Source of the DNA: JADJLQ01 sp044227925
Lineage (GTDB): Bacteria; Bacteroidota; Bacteroidia; Chitinophagales; Saprospiraceae
Assembly (NCBI GenBank): GCA_044227925.1
Contig: JBGAVW010000015.1
Location: forward strand, 1 to 64,000
Direction of reading: 5' to 3'
Length of the DNA stretch: 64,000 bases
Program-made: the position numbers and the translations under genes
Part shown: positions 53,598 through 63,705 of the stretch, piece by piece
Layout of the letters: each line of letters begins with the position of its first letter
Numbering within the stretch: the stretch's first letter is position 1
The notes under the pieces: model-generated
The model's input: only the letters and a program-made list of their open reading frames with translations
Told to the model about the DNA's origin: nothing
Database searches by the model: none

Positions 53598-54992
53598 TTA
53601 CTGATTGTCTCGGGGACTGGATCGTGGTGAAGGGCTAGAGGGGCTCGAACTTGGACTTCCACCTCCGAAGTTTGAGTTTCCACTGCTCCTCGGTGAATCA
53701 AACCTGGGGCTTTCAGACCTTGGGGATTCAAATCGCGGTGATTCATGTCTTGGAGATTCAAATCTCGGACTTTGTTGTCTGGGCGCTTCAAACCTCGGGC
53801 TTTGTTGCCTTGGTGCTTCAAATCGGGGTGATTCAGTTGATCGGTTTGATCGAATACTTCTGTCGTTATCATAACCTTCATTTCGCTCAAATGATCTTGG
53901 GCTGGAAGGCTCAAAATTGCGTGAGCGAGTGCTATTATCATTTATTCTGGGTGATGGTCTGCTGCCATTATCATTAGATCTTGGTGAGGTTGCACCACTA
54001 TTATTAGTCCCATTGTCATAGTCCCTGAAAGTACGCACTCTCTCAGTAGACTGGTTTCTTTCCCTTACCACATTATTGTCGTTATTTCTTGGGCTCATTC
54101 TGCTATTGGCGCCAGATGTGTTATCGTTGCTTATATCACCCTGAGGCTGGCGACTTAGAGGAGTATTTCTTTCTCTTACTGTAGTTACCTCCGTTTCCCT
54201 TGGAGAGGTCCTGCGCAAACCGCCGGGATTTGCATTGGGATTATAACCTGGTGTGCCCGGATCAGAAAATATTCTACCAGAAGATCTTGAAGGACCCCGG
54301 TCACTGGTAGTAGTAGCACCATAGGTACGAGGACCAAAATGTACATTATTATCAGTATAATACTTTGGTTGATATACGTTATTATACGAATTGCCCCAAT
54401 AATTGGTATTGTAATAGTACCTGTTGCTGTACCAGCTGGTAGGACACCAGGAGTTAAATGCCCAATTATTAAATCCAAAACCCGAGTAGCCAAATGGATT
54501 GTAGCTATAAGTCCAGGGGTCGAAGTATCGGAATCTGTTCCACCTGTTCCACCTGTTCCATCTCCAGTAATCATTATAAGAGTAAAAGCCGAAACTTACC
54601 CAGGGAGTGGAAAATCCAAATCCGGAAGTATAATAATATGGGTCGAAATACCAGGGATCTAAATAATATGGATCATAAAAGCTTCTACCTATGAGAGGTC
54701 TGCTAAATCTTCTGATTCGATTAGTATAGGCATAATCCTCGTTGTAATAGTCATAATTATCTGCATCATAGCTATCGTGCTGTGTGCTGTATTCATCATA
54801 ATACTCATTATCAGAACGGTTGGAATTGTAATACGACAGATCATCGTCGCCGTAATTAGAATTACTTACCGTCCTGCTCTTTTTGCGTACAGATGAGGAA
54901 TTACCATTGTAATAAACATCATCATACTGAGCTTGTAAGGTCCACGCAAAACTGACCATCAGGATGATCAAAGATTTAGAGCTGAATTTCAT
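53598..54992 (-). CDS. Secreted Tyr/Asn-rich protein with SPRF decapeptide repeats
   Basis: 464 aa from the ATG at 54992, chosen for its signal peptide (MKFSSKSLIILMVSFAWTLQAQ); the ORF is open 34 codons upstream. Residues about 20-230 are very rich in Tyr, Asp, Asn, Trp and Phe (YDPYYLDPWYFDPYYY, three NRW repeats). Residues 230-400 are Ser/Arg/Asn-rich and probably disordered. Five decapeptides of the form SPRF(E/D)(A/S)PRxx follow, then a Ser/Pro tail. It may be a surface or matrix protein. No catalytic domain or sorting tail is seen. Confidence 0.75.
   Translation of the reverse strand: MKFSSKSLIILMVSFAWTLQAQYDDVYYNGNSSSVRKKSRTVSNSNYGDDDLSYYNSNRSDNEYYDEYSTQHDSYDADNYDYYNEDYAYTNRIRRFSRPLIGRSFYDPYYLDPWYFDPYYYTSGFGFSTPWVSFGFYSYNDYWRWNRWNRWNRFRYFDPWTYSYNPFGYSGFGFNNWAFNSWCPTSWYSNRYYYNTNYWGNSYNNVYQPKYYTDNNVHFGPRTYGATTTSDRGPSRSSGRIFSDPGTPGYNPNANPGGLRRTSPRETEVTTVRERNTPLSRQPQGDISNDNTSGANSRMSPRNNDNNVVRERNQSTERVRTFRDYDNGTNNSGATSPRSNDNGSRPSPRINDNSTRSRNFEPSSPRSFERNEGYDNDRSIRSNRSTESPRFEAPRQQSPRFEAPRQQSPRFESPRHESPRFESPRSESPRFDSPRSSGNSNFGGGSPSSSPSSPSPRSSPRDNQ
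53682..53831 (-). repeat. Five tandem 30-bp coding repeats
   Basis: Inside the Tyr-rich protein gene, five units of 30 bp encode SPRFEAPRQQ twice, then SPRFESPRHE, SPRFESPRSE and SPRFDSPRSS. The first two peptide units are identical, though their DNA differs at several wobble positions. Later units diverge more. Confidence 0.9.
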
Positions 54993-55208
54993 TTGCTTTT
55001 GTTTTAAGATTTTTATTTGAGCAATTTGAAGCACGCTTACGAATTTCAACATGCAAAGTATTAATTTTGTCCCAGATTTTGTGTTAAATACCATTAAGAT
55101 TAAAGCATCTTTACGTTAAAATCTGCTGGCATCACAATATTTCAAATAACTCAATTATCATATCGACGAACAAAATAATCAAAAGTTACTTTACAAGAAT
55201 AATTATTT

Positions 55209-56672
55209 ATGGCTAAGGAAATCACACCAAGATCAGAAAACTATGCACAATGGTATCTCGACATCGTAAAAAAAGCAGATTTGGCTGACAATAGTGCTGT
55301 ACGGGGATGCATGGTAATTAAACCTAGAGGATATGCCATCTGGGAAAAAATACAAGCCCAGCTGGACAAAATGTTTAAAGAAACCGGGCATGTAAATGCC
55401 TATTTTCCTCTTTTTATTCCTAAAAGTTTTTTGAGTAAAGAAGCCCAGCATGTAGAGGGTTTTGCAAAGGAATGTGCTGTAGTGACCCACCACAGATTAA
55501 AAAATGATCCCAATGGAAAAGGTGTGATCGTAGATCCTGAAGCCAAACTGGAAGAAGAGCTCATAGTACGACCCACCAGTGAAACCATCATCTGGAACAC
55601 GTATAAAGACTGGATACAAAGTTATCGCGATCTGCCTATACTCATCAATCAATGGGCTAATGTAGTCCGGTGGGAAATGCGCACCAGGCCCTTCCTGCGT
55701 ACCACTGAATTTCTATGGCAGGAGGGCCACACAGCTCATGCTACCGATACAGAAGCCATCGAAGAGACTGCCAGTATCCATGAATTGTATACCCGGTTTG
55801 TGGAAGATTATATGGCTGTACCTGTGATCAAAGGCCGAAAAACAGCTAGTGAACGATTTGCAGGCGCTGTAGAAACCTATACCATAGAGGCAATGATGCA
55901 GGACAAAAAAGCCCTGCAAGCCGGGACTTCTCATTTTCTTGGTCAAAATTTTGCGAAAGCATTTGATGTGACCTATCTCACAGAAAAAAATCAAAATGAA
56001 TATGTATGGGCTACAAGCTGGGGTGTCAGTACACGACTCGTGGGGGGATTGATTATGACGCATTCGGATGATGACGGTTTGATATTACCTCCCCGTATGG
56101 CACCCACCCAGGTGGCCATAGTACCTATTCCAAAACCAACTCCAACCATTAATGATGCAGTGTATAAACTGATAAATGCGTTTAAAGCCAGGGGGATATC
56201 TGTAGTCTATGATTTAGATGAAAGAAACAGGCCCGGATTTAAGTTTGCAGAACATGAAATGAAAGGAGTTCCGGTACGCATCGGAATTGGACAGCGGGAC
56301 CTGGATCAAAATCAAGTGGAAATAGCCCGCAGAGATACTAAAGCCAAAACCATGGTGGTGCTGGATGGAGTAACTGAATTTGTGGCGGATCTATTAATAC
56401 AGATGCAGGACGATTTGTTCAATAAAGCGAAAAAATTTCGGGAGGATAATTCGCATAATGTAGATAGTTACGATGAATTTAAAGAACGAATTGAAGAGGG
56501 CGGTTTTTTTCATTGTCATTGGGATGGCACTCCTGAGACCGAAGCCAGGATAAAAGAAGAAACCAAGGCGACCATTCGATGTATTCCTTTGGATCAGGTC
56601 AAAGAAGAAGGTAAATGTATGGTGACCGGGGAAAAGTCGGAGGGTAGGGTAATCATTGCCCGGGCGTATTGA
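55209..56672 (+). CDS. proS: Prolyl-tRNA synthetase, archaeal/eukaryotic type
   Basis: ProS attaches proline to tRNA-Pro. The 487-aa length and sequence fit the type without the bacterial editing insert. Class II motif 2 is in RWEMRTRPFLRTTEFLWQEGHTAH, and motif 3 in the region TSWGVSTRLVGGLIMTHSDDDGL. RPTSET is the proline/ATP pocket signature. The anticodon-binding domain follows (VAIVPIPKP, YDLDERNRPGFKFAEHEMKGVPVRI), then the C-terminal zinc-like domain ending in a Tyr (VIIARAY). This form is standard in Bacteroidota. Confidence 0.96.
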   Translation: MAKEITPRSENYAQWYLDIVKKADLADNSAVRGCMVIKPRGYAIWEKIQAQLDKMFKETGHVNAYFPLFIPKSFLSKEAQHVEGFAKECAVVTHHRLKNDPNGKGVIVDPEAKLEEELIVRPTSETIIWNTYKDWIQSYRDLPILINQWANVVRWEMRTRPFLRTTEFLWQEGHTAHATDTEAIEETASIHELYTRFVEDYMAVPVIKGRKTASERFAGAVETYTIEAMMQDKKALQAGTSHFLGQNFAKAFDVTYLTEKNQNEYVWATSWGVSTRLVGGLIMTHSDDDGLILPPRMAPTQVAIVPIPKPTPTINDAVYKLINAFKARGISVVYDLDERNRPGFKFAEHEMKGVPVRIGIGQRDLDQNQVEIARRDTKAKTMVVLDGVTEFVADLLIQMQDDLFNKAKKFREDNSHNVDSYDEFKERIEEGGFFHCHWDGTPETEARIKEETKATIRCIPLDQVKEEGKCMVTGEKSEGRVIIARAY

Positions 56673-56763
56673 TGTTTAACCGTTTTGCCTGTGGGGTCCC
56701 AATTTTTACATTGGTCGGGCATCATGGTACCCACTAAAGTTAAAAATTATAAATAATCTATGC

Positions 56764-56784
56764 AGAGAGGGTATGTTTCTCTCT
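56764..56784 (+). terminator. Weak hairpin after proS
   Basis: AGAGAG and CTCTCT form a 6-bp stem with a 9-nt loop, followed by TTTGATT. It lies 92 nt past the proS stop and could be a weak intrinsic terminator. Confidence 0.35.
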
Positions 56785-56914
56785 TTGATTACACTATAGG
56801 GTAGTTTATCTTAAATACCGGGATATTAAATTTGCTATTGTATCAATGCATTTTTTTAAAATAGATGGTAAAGATTAATTCATTAACTTAGCCATCCCAA
56901 AAGTAGACCTAAAG

Positions 56915-58504
56915 ATGATAAGGGATTTTAAACATATTGGATTAGTATTAGTGGCTCTACTCATGTCGGGCACCGCTTTTGCAGATGGGCAAGGTATTTC
57001 TTATACAGATGATCAAATCCTTAAACTAATCAAAGTAGCAGATACTTTAAGGACCAGAGGTAATTTTCAACGATCATTGGAGCTGGCAGAGGAAGCCGAA
57101 AAATCAGCTAAAAAATTAAAGAACCTGGAGCTCCAGGCAATGGCTTTAAACAGGCAAGGCAAAGCATTAATGGGGCTGAATAAAAAAGCGGATTCCAAAT
57201 TTGAAAAAAGCAATGAATATTTAATAAAATTGCCCAATAAAAACCAGGAACTCATCCTAGACAATTTTAATCAGTTGAGGGCTTTGGCAGTAGCTCGTGG
57301 CAATAAAAAAGAAGTGGCCGATATTGACTATAATATCAACAGGATCAAAAAAGGCCAGACCCTCGAACAGTTGGATCAAAAAGCTGATAACCTGAAAGAC
57401 GATATTCTCGCCATTGAAAAAGAAAAAGAACGATTGGAAAACGAGAAAGCTCAGCTCGAAGCAGATAAAGCGAAAATGAACCAGGTTTTGGAAGAACAAA
57501 AAAATATTCATTCTACTCTGGAGAGTGAACAGGCAAAACTCAAACGGGAAAGTAAACTAGTCCAATCGGAACTGGCAAAGAAAAAAGCAGAAATAGAGAA
57601 TATGACTATGGAGCAAATGAGAGCTGATCTGGAAAAACAAGTGCAGGAGCGGGTGATCTATGAAATGCGGGCAGCAGATACCATCAAAACCCAGCAATTG
57701 AAAATGCAGGATCTGATGATCAGCGAGAATAAGAATAAAAAACGATTTTATATCGCTACTACCATCGCCTTATTGGGATTGTTTGGCACCAGCCTGCTTG
57801 CTTTTTTAAAGAGCAAACAAAACGCGAAACTATTAGCCGAGAAAAACAAGGTGATCGAACACGAGAAAGAAAGGTCAGATAATTTATTACTCAATATTTT
57901 ACCAGCCTCTGTAGCTGATGAATTAAAAACGAATGGATTTACTAAAGCAAACCATTTTGAAGAAGTCACCGTTTGTTTTGCAGATTTTGTTGGATTTACT
58001 ACCATCGCCGGAGTCACCGATCCTCAAAAACTGATTGGTGAATTAAATACCTGTTTCAGGGCATTTGATGAAATCATTGCCAAGTATGATCTGGAGAAAA
58101 TAAAGACCATAGGGGACTGTTATATGTTTGCTGGAGGATTACCGGAAGCAGGTAAAGGTTCTCAAATCATTGAGATGATACATGCTTCTAAAGAAATTCA
58201 ATCCTGGCTCGATACCTGGAATATCGAAAGAGAGATGATAGGACAGGCTCGCATGGATGTACGTATAGGTATACATATGGGTCCGGTAGCAGCAGGTGTA
58301 ATTGGAAGTAAGAAATTTGCTTACGATATATGGGGAGATACTGTAAATATGGCTGCCCGGCTCGAACAATCCGGTGAACGCGGCAAAATCAATATTTCCG
58401 GTGAGGCTTACGAAAAAGTAAAAGATAAATTTAAGTGTACTTATCGGGGTAAGCTGCCAGCAAAGAATAAAGGCCTGGTCGATATGTATTTCGTGGAAAA
58501 TTAG
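56915..58504 (+). CDS. Class III adenylate cyclase with TPR-like/coiled-coil sensor
   Basis: 529 aa. A signal peptide or N-terminal helix (HIGLVLVALLMSGTAFA) is followed by a helical TPR-like region (about 25-130), a long Lys/Glu-rich coiled coil (about 140-260), one membrane helix (about 275-297) and the catalytic domain (about 340-525). Metal-binding Asp residues lie in CFADFVGFT and TIGDCYMF. The base-specifying pair is Lys (EKIKTIGD) and Asp (YDIWGDTVN), which indicates ATP, and NMAAR holds the transition-state Asn and Arg. It should make cAMP in response to an extracytoplasmic signal; the effector is not in view. Confidence 0.88.
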   Translation: MIRDFKHIGLVLVALLMSGTAFADGQGISYTDDQILKLIKVADTLRTRGNFQRSLELAEEAEKSAKKLKNLELQAMALNRQGKALMGLNKKADSKFEKSNEYLIKLPNKNQELILDNFNQLRALAVARGNKKEVADIDYNINRIKKGQTLEQLDQKADNLKDDILAIEKEKERLENEKAQLEADKAKMNQVLEEQKNIHSTLESEQAKLKRESKLVQSELAKKKAEIENMTMEQMRADLEKQVQERVIYEMRAADTIKTQQLKMQDLMISENKNKKRFYIATTIALLGLFGTSLLAFLKSKQNAKLLAEKNKVIEHEKERSDNLLLNILPASVADELKTNGFTKANHFEEVTVCFADFVGFTTIAGVTDPQKLIGELNTCFRAFDEIIAKYDLEKIKTIGDCYMFAGGLPEAGKGSQIIEMIHASKEIQSWLDTWNIEREMIGQARMDVRIGIHMGPVAAGVIGSKKFAYDIWGDTVNMAARLEQSGERGKINISGEAYEKVKDKFKCTYRGKLPAKNKGLVDMYFVEN

Positions 58505-58581
58505 TCCTACTGTAGCACTTAAAAGCGAAGCGTAAGCCGGTCTGTAATAAAAATATTTTCGTCAACTGAACTAAAGTAAAA

Positions 58582-58614
58582 TTGAAAAGTTGTTTGTCTG
58601 GCAAGATATCTTTG
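58582..58614 (+). promoter_or_regulatory. Promoter of the aldo/keto reductase gene
   Basis: TTG at 58582-58584 is followed after 22 nt by TATCTTTG at 58607-58614, a match to the Bacteroidota promoter. The predicted leader before the ATG at 58644 is about 23 nt. Confidence 0.55.
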
Positions 58615-58643
58615 CAGATCAGATCAAAGTCCAATTTTAAAGT

Positions 58644-59630
58644 ATGAAATACAGATCCTTTGCCAATACCGATATCCAACTTTCATCTATAGGTCTTGGT
58701 TGCATGGGCATGAATCATGGATATGGCGTGCCCGATGATGGAGAATCTTTTGCCACATTAGAAAAATCCATAGAGCTGGGAATCAATTTTTGGGATACGG
58801 CAGATATCTATGCCAATGGCCAAAATGAAATACTCGTATCGAAAATATTGAAGCCCAACAGAGATAAAATATTTCTGGCCACTAAATTTGGTTTTAAACC
58901 TTTTGTAGCAGGAAGCTTTAGTGGGGTTGATTGTACACCTGCATACATGAGATTGGCTGTAGAGGCCAGCCTCAAAAGATTACAGACGGATGTCATTGAT
59001 TTATATTATGCACATCGCTTAGATCCCAATGTGCCTGTAGAAGAGATGTTCGGCGCTATGGCGGAATTAGTACACCAAGGGAAAGTGCGATATCTTGGAT
59101 TGTCAGAAGTTTCGGCTAATACTATTCGCAAAGCACACTCTATACACCCGGTGAGTGCAGTCCAAAGTGAATACTCTATCATGACCCGTGAAGTGGAAAG
59201 TGAAATAATACCATTGTGCAAAGAGCTAAAAATTGCATTTGTACCTTTCAGTCCGTTAGGAAGGGGATTGCTGACCGATACCGTAAACTTAAATGAAATA
59301 CAGGATTCTGATTTTAGAAAAAAACTGCCACGGTACCAGGAATCAGTCTATATAGAAAACAATAGCAAACTGGCCCATGGATTTGCCGCCATTGCCAATG
59401 CAAAAGGGTGTACCCCGGCACAGCTGGCTCTGGCATGGGTATTGTCACAGGGGGACCATATCATACCCATTCCTGGAACTAAAAAAAGAAAATATTTGAT
59501 AGAAAATGCCGCTGCAGTTGATATTCGTATTAATGAAGATGATAGATTGGAAATAGAAAACCTGATAAAAGCATTTCCAAATACGGGCCCGAGATATAAT
59601 GAGGATAATATGAAATACGTGGATAGATAA
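58644..59630 (+). CDS. Aldo/keto reductase
   Basis: A 328-aa TIM-barrel NADPH-dependent oxidoreductase. The catalytic tetrad is visible: Asp and Tyr in DTADIYANGQNE, Lys in LATKFGF, His in YYAHRLDP. Cofactor-binding residues lie in FVPFSPLGRGLL and PIPGTKKRKYLIEN. The protein fits the AKR11/AKR13-type group that reduces varied aldehydes; the substrate is unknown. A single gene that converges with the DUF5694 gene. Confidence 0.93.
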   Translation: MKYRSFANTDIQLSSIGLGCMGMNHGYGVPDDGESFATLEKSIELGINFWDTADIYANGQNEILVSKILKPNRDKIFLATKFGFKPFVAGSFSGVDCTPAYMRLAVEASLKRLQTDVIDLYYAHRLDPNVPVEEMFGAMAELVHQGKVRYLGLSEVSANTIRKAHSIHPVSAVQSEYSIMTREVESEIIPLCKELKIAFVPFSPLGRGLLTDTVNLNEIQDSDFRKKLPRYQESVYIENNSKLAHGFAAIANAKGCTPAQLALAWVLSQGDHIIPIPGTKKRKYLIENAAAVDIRINEDDRLEIENLIKAFPNTGPRYNEDNMKYVDR

Positions 59631-59656
59631 ACTGATATTTTTGCAGGCCTATTGTA

Positions 59657-60460
59657 TTATTTCAATATTTCCAGGGGTGAGATCAATTTTAAATCCGGAT
59701 TGTATTTAATCATTTCTTGAAGAATAGCGGTGTGCCCCTGACCAAAGAGTACCAATATTCTTTTCTCTTTGCCTGTAAGTGATTTTAAAATATTTTCATA
59801 GATGATCATGTTGCGACGCCACCATTCACTTACAAGATAAGATCCAACGTGATTCCCTGGTTTACCAGCCGGCAATACTTTAAAATAAAACTCCAGTTGT
59901 TGCCAATTTGATTTTGCTGAATTGGCATCTAAAAGCAGTTGGCCTATAGTCATCTTATCCAGAGACGAATTAAAATGTTTTTGCACAGAATCAATGGCCT
60001 GTTGCACAAATTGAATCAGGTTCATTTGGCCGGCGGCGGCAGCTGACTTCATGAGGCTGTCGAAAGGAAAATCAGCATCACGATAATCGACCCCGTATAA
60101 AGTGGGTAAATTAAGGTCTTTGGCCAGGCGATATCCAAGTTGATGGATTTCATTAGCCTTCAGACTATATGCTCCTTTTTTATATTGGTCGATGAGGGAA
60201 TCCGTGCGGTATTGTCTTTCCGGTGTGGACTCGATAAATATTTTATCGGGGTTGTATTTTTTTAGTTTTTCTACTACTTCCAATATTTCAGTCTGCCGCT
60301 TTGGTGAAAGCACATCTGCATTTTTAAACTGGGCTACATCGAGTCCGGGATTATCAAAGTGAAAAGTACCAAGCAATACGATTTCTATTGGTTGTTTTAC
60401 TTGTTGAGCAAATGCATGGAGCACACCAAGACTGAGACAGAGAATCAGGAGTTTTTTCAT
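59657..60460 (-). CDS. DUF5694 secreted protein (TraB/EreA-like fold)
   Basis: 267 aa with a signal peptide (MKKLLILCLSLGVLHAFAQ). The motif LLGTFHFDNPG, the Glu in IFIESTPERQYR and the C-terminal LVLFGQGHTAIL are characteristic of DUF5694, which shares the GxxH...E...GxGH scheme with TraB/GumN and erythromycin-esterase-like hydrolases. A metal-dependent hydrolase activity is plausible but untested. It sits between the convergent aldo/keto reductase and uvrC. Confidence 0.8.
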   Translation of the reverse strand: MKKLLILCLSLGVLHAFAQQVKQPIEIVLLGTFHFDNPGLDVAQFKNADVLSPKRQTEILEVVEKLKKYNPDKIFIESTPERQYRTDSLIDQYKKGAYSLKANEIHQLGYRLAKDLNLPTLYGVDYRDADFPFDSLMKSAAAAGQMNLIQFVQQAIDSVQKHFNSSLDKMTIGQLLLDANSAKSNWQQLEFYFKVLPAGKPGNHVGSYLVSEWWRRNMIIYENILKSLTGKEKRILVLFGQGHTAILQEMIKYNPDLKLISPLEILK

Positions 60461-60531
60461 TTTAATTTAATGACAACTATACGTTGGGATGGTTGCATGA
60501 TCAGTATAACGGACATGTATTACTCTAAAAT

Positions 60532-62346
60532 CTATTCTTCTTCATCTACAGGTCTGAAATAGTTGAAAATGACTTCAGCTTTTTTCTGACCTACGACCGG
60601 CTTTAGTTCTTCTATACTGGCATCTTGTACTTTTGCCAATGATCCAAAATGTTTCAACAGGTTTTCTGCTGATTTTTTGGCAATACCGGGAATATCGGTA
60701 AGCCCGGTGGTGAGGAAACCGCGTGACCGTTGATCCCTGTGAAACCGTATAGCGAAGCGATGTGCTTCATTTCGTATGCGTTGAATTACTTTTAAGGATT
60801 CGGATTTTTTATCAATATACAGAGGTAAAGGATCATTTGGGAAATAGATTTCTTCTAGCCTTTTGGCGATCCCGACCACTTTCATTTTACCAACCAATCC
60901 TAATTTTTGCAGGCTTTCCATTGCTGCGGTAAGCTGCCCTTTACCACCATCGATGATCACCAGGTCGGGCAAGGGCTTTTCTTCTGCCAGTAATCTTTTG
61001 TACCGCCTGTATACGACTTCCGACATAGAAGCAAAATCATTAGGCCCTTCCACTGATTTTACATTATAATGCCTGTAATCGTTTTTGGATGGTTTCGCAT
61101 TTTTAAATACTACACAGGATGATACAGGATGGGTACCCTGGATATTACTATTGTCAAAACATTCCATATGCACCGGATCTTTATCCATTCGAAGATCCAT
61201 TCTTAATGTAGAAAGAATACGCTGAGTGGCCAATGGTTTTTTTGTATTGGTCACCAAATCACTTTTCTTTTGCAGGATATAGTACCTAAGATTTTTTTGG
61301 GATAGTTCCAGCAGTTTTTTCTTATCTCCTATTTGAGGCACTGTAATCTTGATGTGGTGATCGTCCAGATTTACAGCATACGGTACTATGATTTCTGTGG
61401 CTATACTACTGAAAGTCTCCCTGCATTGCAATATAGCATAGGCCAATAATAATTCGGGTTCTTCATCGAGGTTTTTCTCCAGTTCAAATGTATGCGAATT
61501 GATCAAAGCCCCTTTGATGATGCGCATATAATTTACAGTTGCTTCTTTTGCATCGATTTCAATACTGAATACATCCACATCACCAATACTCGGGTGTACA
61601 ACCATAGACTTGGACTGGTAATCTTCAAATGCATCGAGTCGTATTTTATGTGTTTGAGCTGTTTCAAAATCCAGGGCCTCTGCACTGATCGCCATTTGTT
61701 CTTTCAGGTACGATTTGGCTTCCCCAAAATTGCCGTTCAGTATGTTTTTAATTTGTTTTATGCGACCATTGTACTCTTTTTCAGTTTCAAATGCTTCACA
61801 TGGCCCAAGGCAATTTTTGATGTGGTATTCAAGGCAAACTTTAAATTTTTTGGCTTCTATATTTTCCTGGCTCAAATTGAGTGTGCAATTTCTCAATGGG
61901 AATATGGATTTGATGAATTCCAGTATGATCTCGGCTTTGTATTTGGAAGTATAAGGTCCAAAATATTCAGATCCATCCCGGTATATTCTGCGGGTAAAAT
62001 ACACTTTAGGAAACCGCTCTTTTCGAATACATATGAAAGTATACGATTTTCCATCTTTCAGATTAACATTATAGCGGGGCTGGTTTTTTTTGATCAGAGT
62101 ACTTTCGAGTAATAATGCATCGTGTTCAGTTTCTACTACCAGGTATTCAAGCCGGGCTGCATGTTTTACCATAGTTACCGTTTTGAAGCTATGCCCTTTG
62201 GAATCCGTAAAATAGGAAGTAGTTCGCTTTAACAGGTTTTTTGCTTTACCTACATAGATGATTTCACCCTTGGCATCCATAAATTTATAAATACCCGGTT
62301 GTTCAGGTATCAATGGTTGCACTTGTTTAAAATCGTCTTTATTCAT
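60532..62346 (-). CDS. uvrC: Excinuclease ABC subunit C
   Basis: UvrC makes both incisions in nucleotide excision repair. The 604-aa protein has the GIY-YIG nuclease (PGIYKFMDAKGEIIYVGKAKNLLKR, catalytic Glu in LLLESTLIK), a Cys-rich region (CLEYHIKNCLGPCEA), the UVR motif, and the RNase H-like nuclease starting at MECFDNSNIQGTHPV with Asp in VIIDGGKGQL. A C-terminal helix-hairpin-helix follows (LTDIPGIAKKSAENLLKHFG). It is 20 nt downstream of the FAD dehydrogenase gene and may share its transcript. Confidence 0.96.
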   Translation of the reverse strand: MNKDDFKQVQPLIPEQPGIYKFMDAKGEIIYVGKAKNLLKRTTSYFTDSKGHSFKTVTMVKHAARLEYLVVETEHDALLLESTLIKKNQPRYNVNLKDGKSYTFICIRKERFPKVYFTRRIYRDGSEYFGPYTSKYKAEIILEFIKSIFPLRNCTLNLSQENIEAKKFKVCLEYHIKNCLGPCEAFETEKEYNGRIKQIKNILNGNFGEAKSYLKEQMAISAEALDFETAQTHKIRLDAFEDYQSKSMVVHPSIGDVDVFSIEIDAKEATVNYMRIIKGALINSHTFELEKNLDEEPELLLAYAILQCRETFSSIATEIIVPYAVNLDDHHIKITVPQIGDKKKLLELSQKNLRYYILQKKSDLVTNTKKPLATQRILSTLRMDLRMDKDPVHMECFDNSNIQGTHPVSSCVVFKNAKPSKNDYRHYNVKSVEGPNDFASMSEVVYRRYKRLLAEEKPLPDLVIIDGGKGQLTAAMESLQKLGLVGKMKVVGIAKRLEEIYFPNDPLPLYIDKKSESLKVIQRIRNEAHRFAIRFHRDQRSRGFLTTGLTDIPGIAKKSAENLLKHFGSLAKVQDASIEELKPVVGQKKAEVIFNYFRPVDEEE

Positions 62347-62366
62347 TTTCCAATTAAGGGAAAGAG

Positions 62367-63563
62367 CTAAATTGTAGTGGTTACTATTTGATTTAATATT
62401 TTACCTGAAGCTGGAGCTAGCGATAGTCCCAGCATACCATGTCCTGTATTGATAAACACATTTTTGTAGAGATCGAGTCTTTTGATCACAGGCATTCCAT
62501 TCGTTGATATGGGGCGATATCCATACCAGGGTTTGATTTTTTCCAGGTCTGATTTTTTATAGTCAGGAAGGTATTTTTCAGTATTGGTTAGTATGCCATC
62601 TAAACGGATTTTGTTGACTGTACTGTTTGGTTTTCCTATCTCCATGGTGCCCCCGATGCGGACGGAGCTTCCCATCGGGGTAAGCGCTACACGGCCTTCC
62701 ACTAGTATCATCGGGGTGACTAATTGGGGAGCAGCGTTGGCAATAGTCACATTATACCCTTTGCCTCCCTGAATAAACAGGTTTTCTCCAAACAGGCCGG
62801 CTATTTCTGTACTGGCAATGCCCGTGCAAATGACCATACCGTCTACTTCAAAATCGTTGTTTTTCGTTTTAATCCATTTTATTTTGTCTTTATCAGAGGA
62901 AAACCTTTCTGCTTTTTCATTGATAAATCGAACACCAGCATCCTTTAGGTATGACTTCATCGTATCCATAAGCAGGGTAGGGTCAGTATGCATATCCCCG
63001 GTATAGTGTACTCCACCAATTCCATTAAATTCAACTCCTGGATTGAGGTCAGCTATATCTTTATTGGTCAATACCGTAGTTTCTAATCCTAATCGATTGG
63101 CTTTTTTTGTGAGATGTATCTCCTCTTCCAGGCCATGCCTGGTATTAGTATACATTATGATTCCTTTTCTTTGGATGGTAGGGATGATTTCTTTTGCTTC
63201 TAATTCCAGGTATATTTTTTTTGACCACTCCAGCAATCCGGACATCAATCCTGTATTGTCATTTACATTTTGCTTACTTGAGTTGAAATAAAAAGACAGG
63301 CACCATTTTAAAAAATCCCACTCTGCATAAGGTCTGAATAATAGTGGGCTCCTGGAATCAAACATCCACTTTATGCTTTGCTTTATTATGCCTGGTGAAG
63401 CCATCGGAATAAAATGGCTCGGACAAATCATGCCGGCGTTCCCGTACGATGCCGAAGGGATTTCTCCCTCTTCATCGAAAATCGTGATTTTGAACCCGGA
63501 ACGATTTAAAAAATATGCCGAAAAAATGCCGATCAATCCTCCACCTATGATTCCTATATGCAC
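62367..63563 (-). CDS. D-amino-acid (probably D-hydroxyproline) dehydrogenase
   Basis: 398 aa FAD-dependent oxidoreductase of the DadA/glycine-oxidase type. The start codon is GTG. The dinucleotide motif is GIIGGGLIGIFSAYFLNRSG, NAGMICPSHFIPMASPG the FAD/substrate region, and NTGHGMLGLSLAPASG the C-terminal FAD signature. The 4-hydroxyproline epimerase encoded upstream suggests that it oxidises cis-4-hydroxy-D-proline, the epimerase product. A -7-like TATCTTTG lies at 63590-63583 on the minus strand. DadA-type alanine oxidation is the alternative. Confidence 0.87.
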   Translation of the reverse strand: MHIGIIGGGLIGIFSAYFLNRSGFKITIFDEEGEIPSASYGNAGMICPSHFIPMASPGIIKQSIKWMFDSRSPLLFRPYAEWDFLKWCLSFYFNSSKQNVNDNTGLMSGLLEWSKKIYLELEAKEIIPTIQRKGIIMYTNTRHGLEEEIHLTKKANRLGLETTVLTNKDIADLNPGVEFNGIGGVHYTGDMHTDPTLLMDTMKSYLKDAGVRFINEKAERFSSDKDKIKWIKTKNNDFEVDGMVICTGIASTEIAGLFGENLFIQGGKGYNVTIANAAPQLVTPMILVEGRVALTPMGSSVRIGGTMEIGKPNSTVNKIRLDGILTNTEKYLPDYKKSDLEKIKPWYGYRPISTNGMPVIKRLDLYKNVFINTGHGMLGLSLAPASGKILNQIVTTTI

Positions 63564-63705
63564 TTTTAGATAAATTAAAGTGCAAAGATATGGCTAAGAT
63601 TCAAGTAAAAATAAAGTAGTAACAAAACATTGAGTATAAACCTTTCACTTTGGATTACCCATCCTGAGTCCAGACTTCTTAGAGTTAATAAAACCTGCCT
63701 CTTAA

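Noticed and set aside
53682..53831. 30-bp tandem repeats resembling a CRISPR array
   Set aside because: There are no spacers; the units are contiguous and in frame, encoding SPRF decapeptides in a secreted protein.
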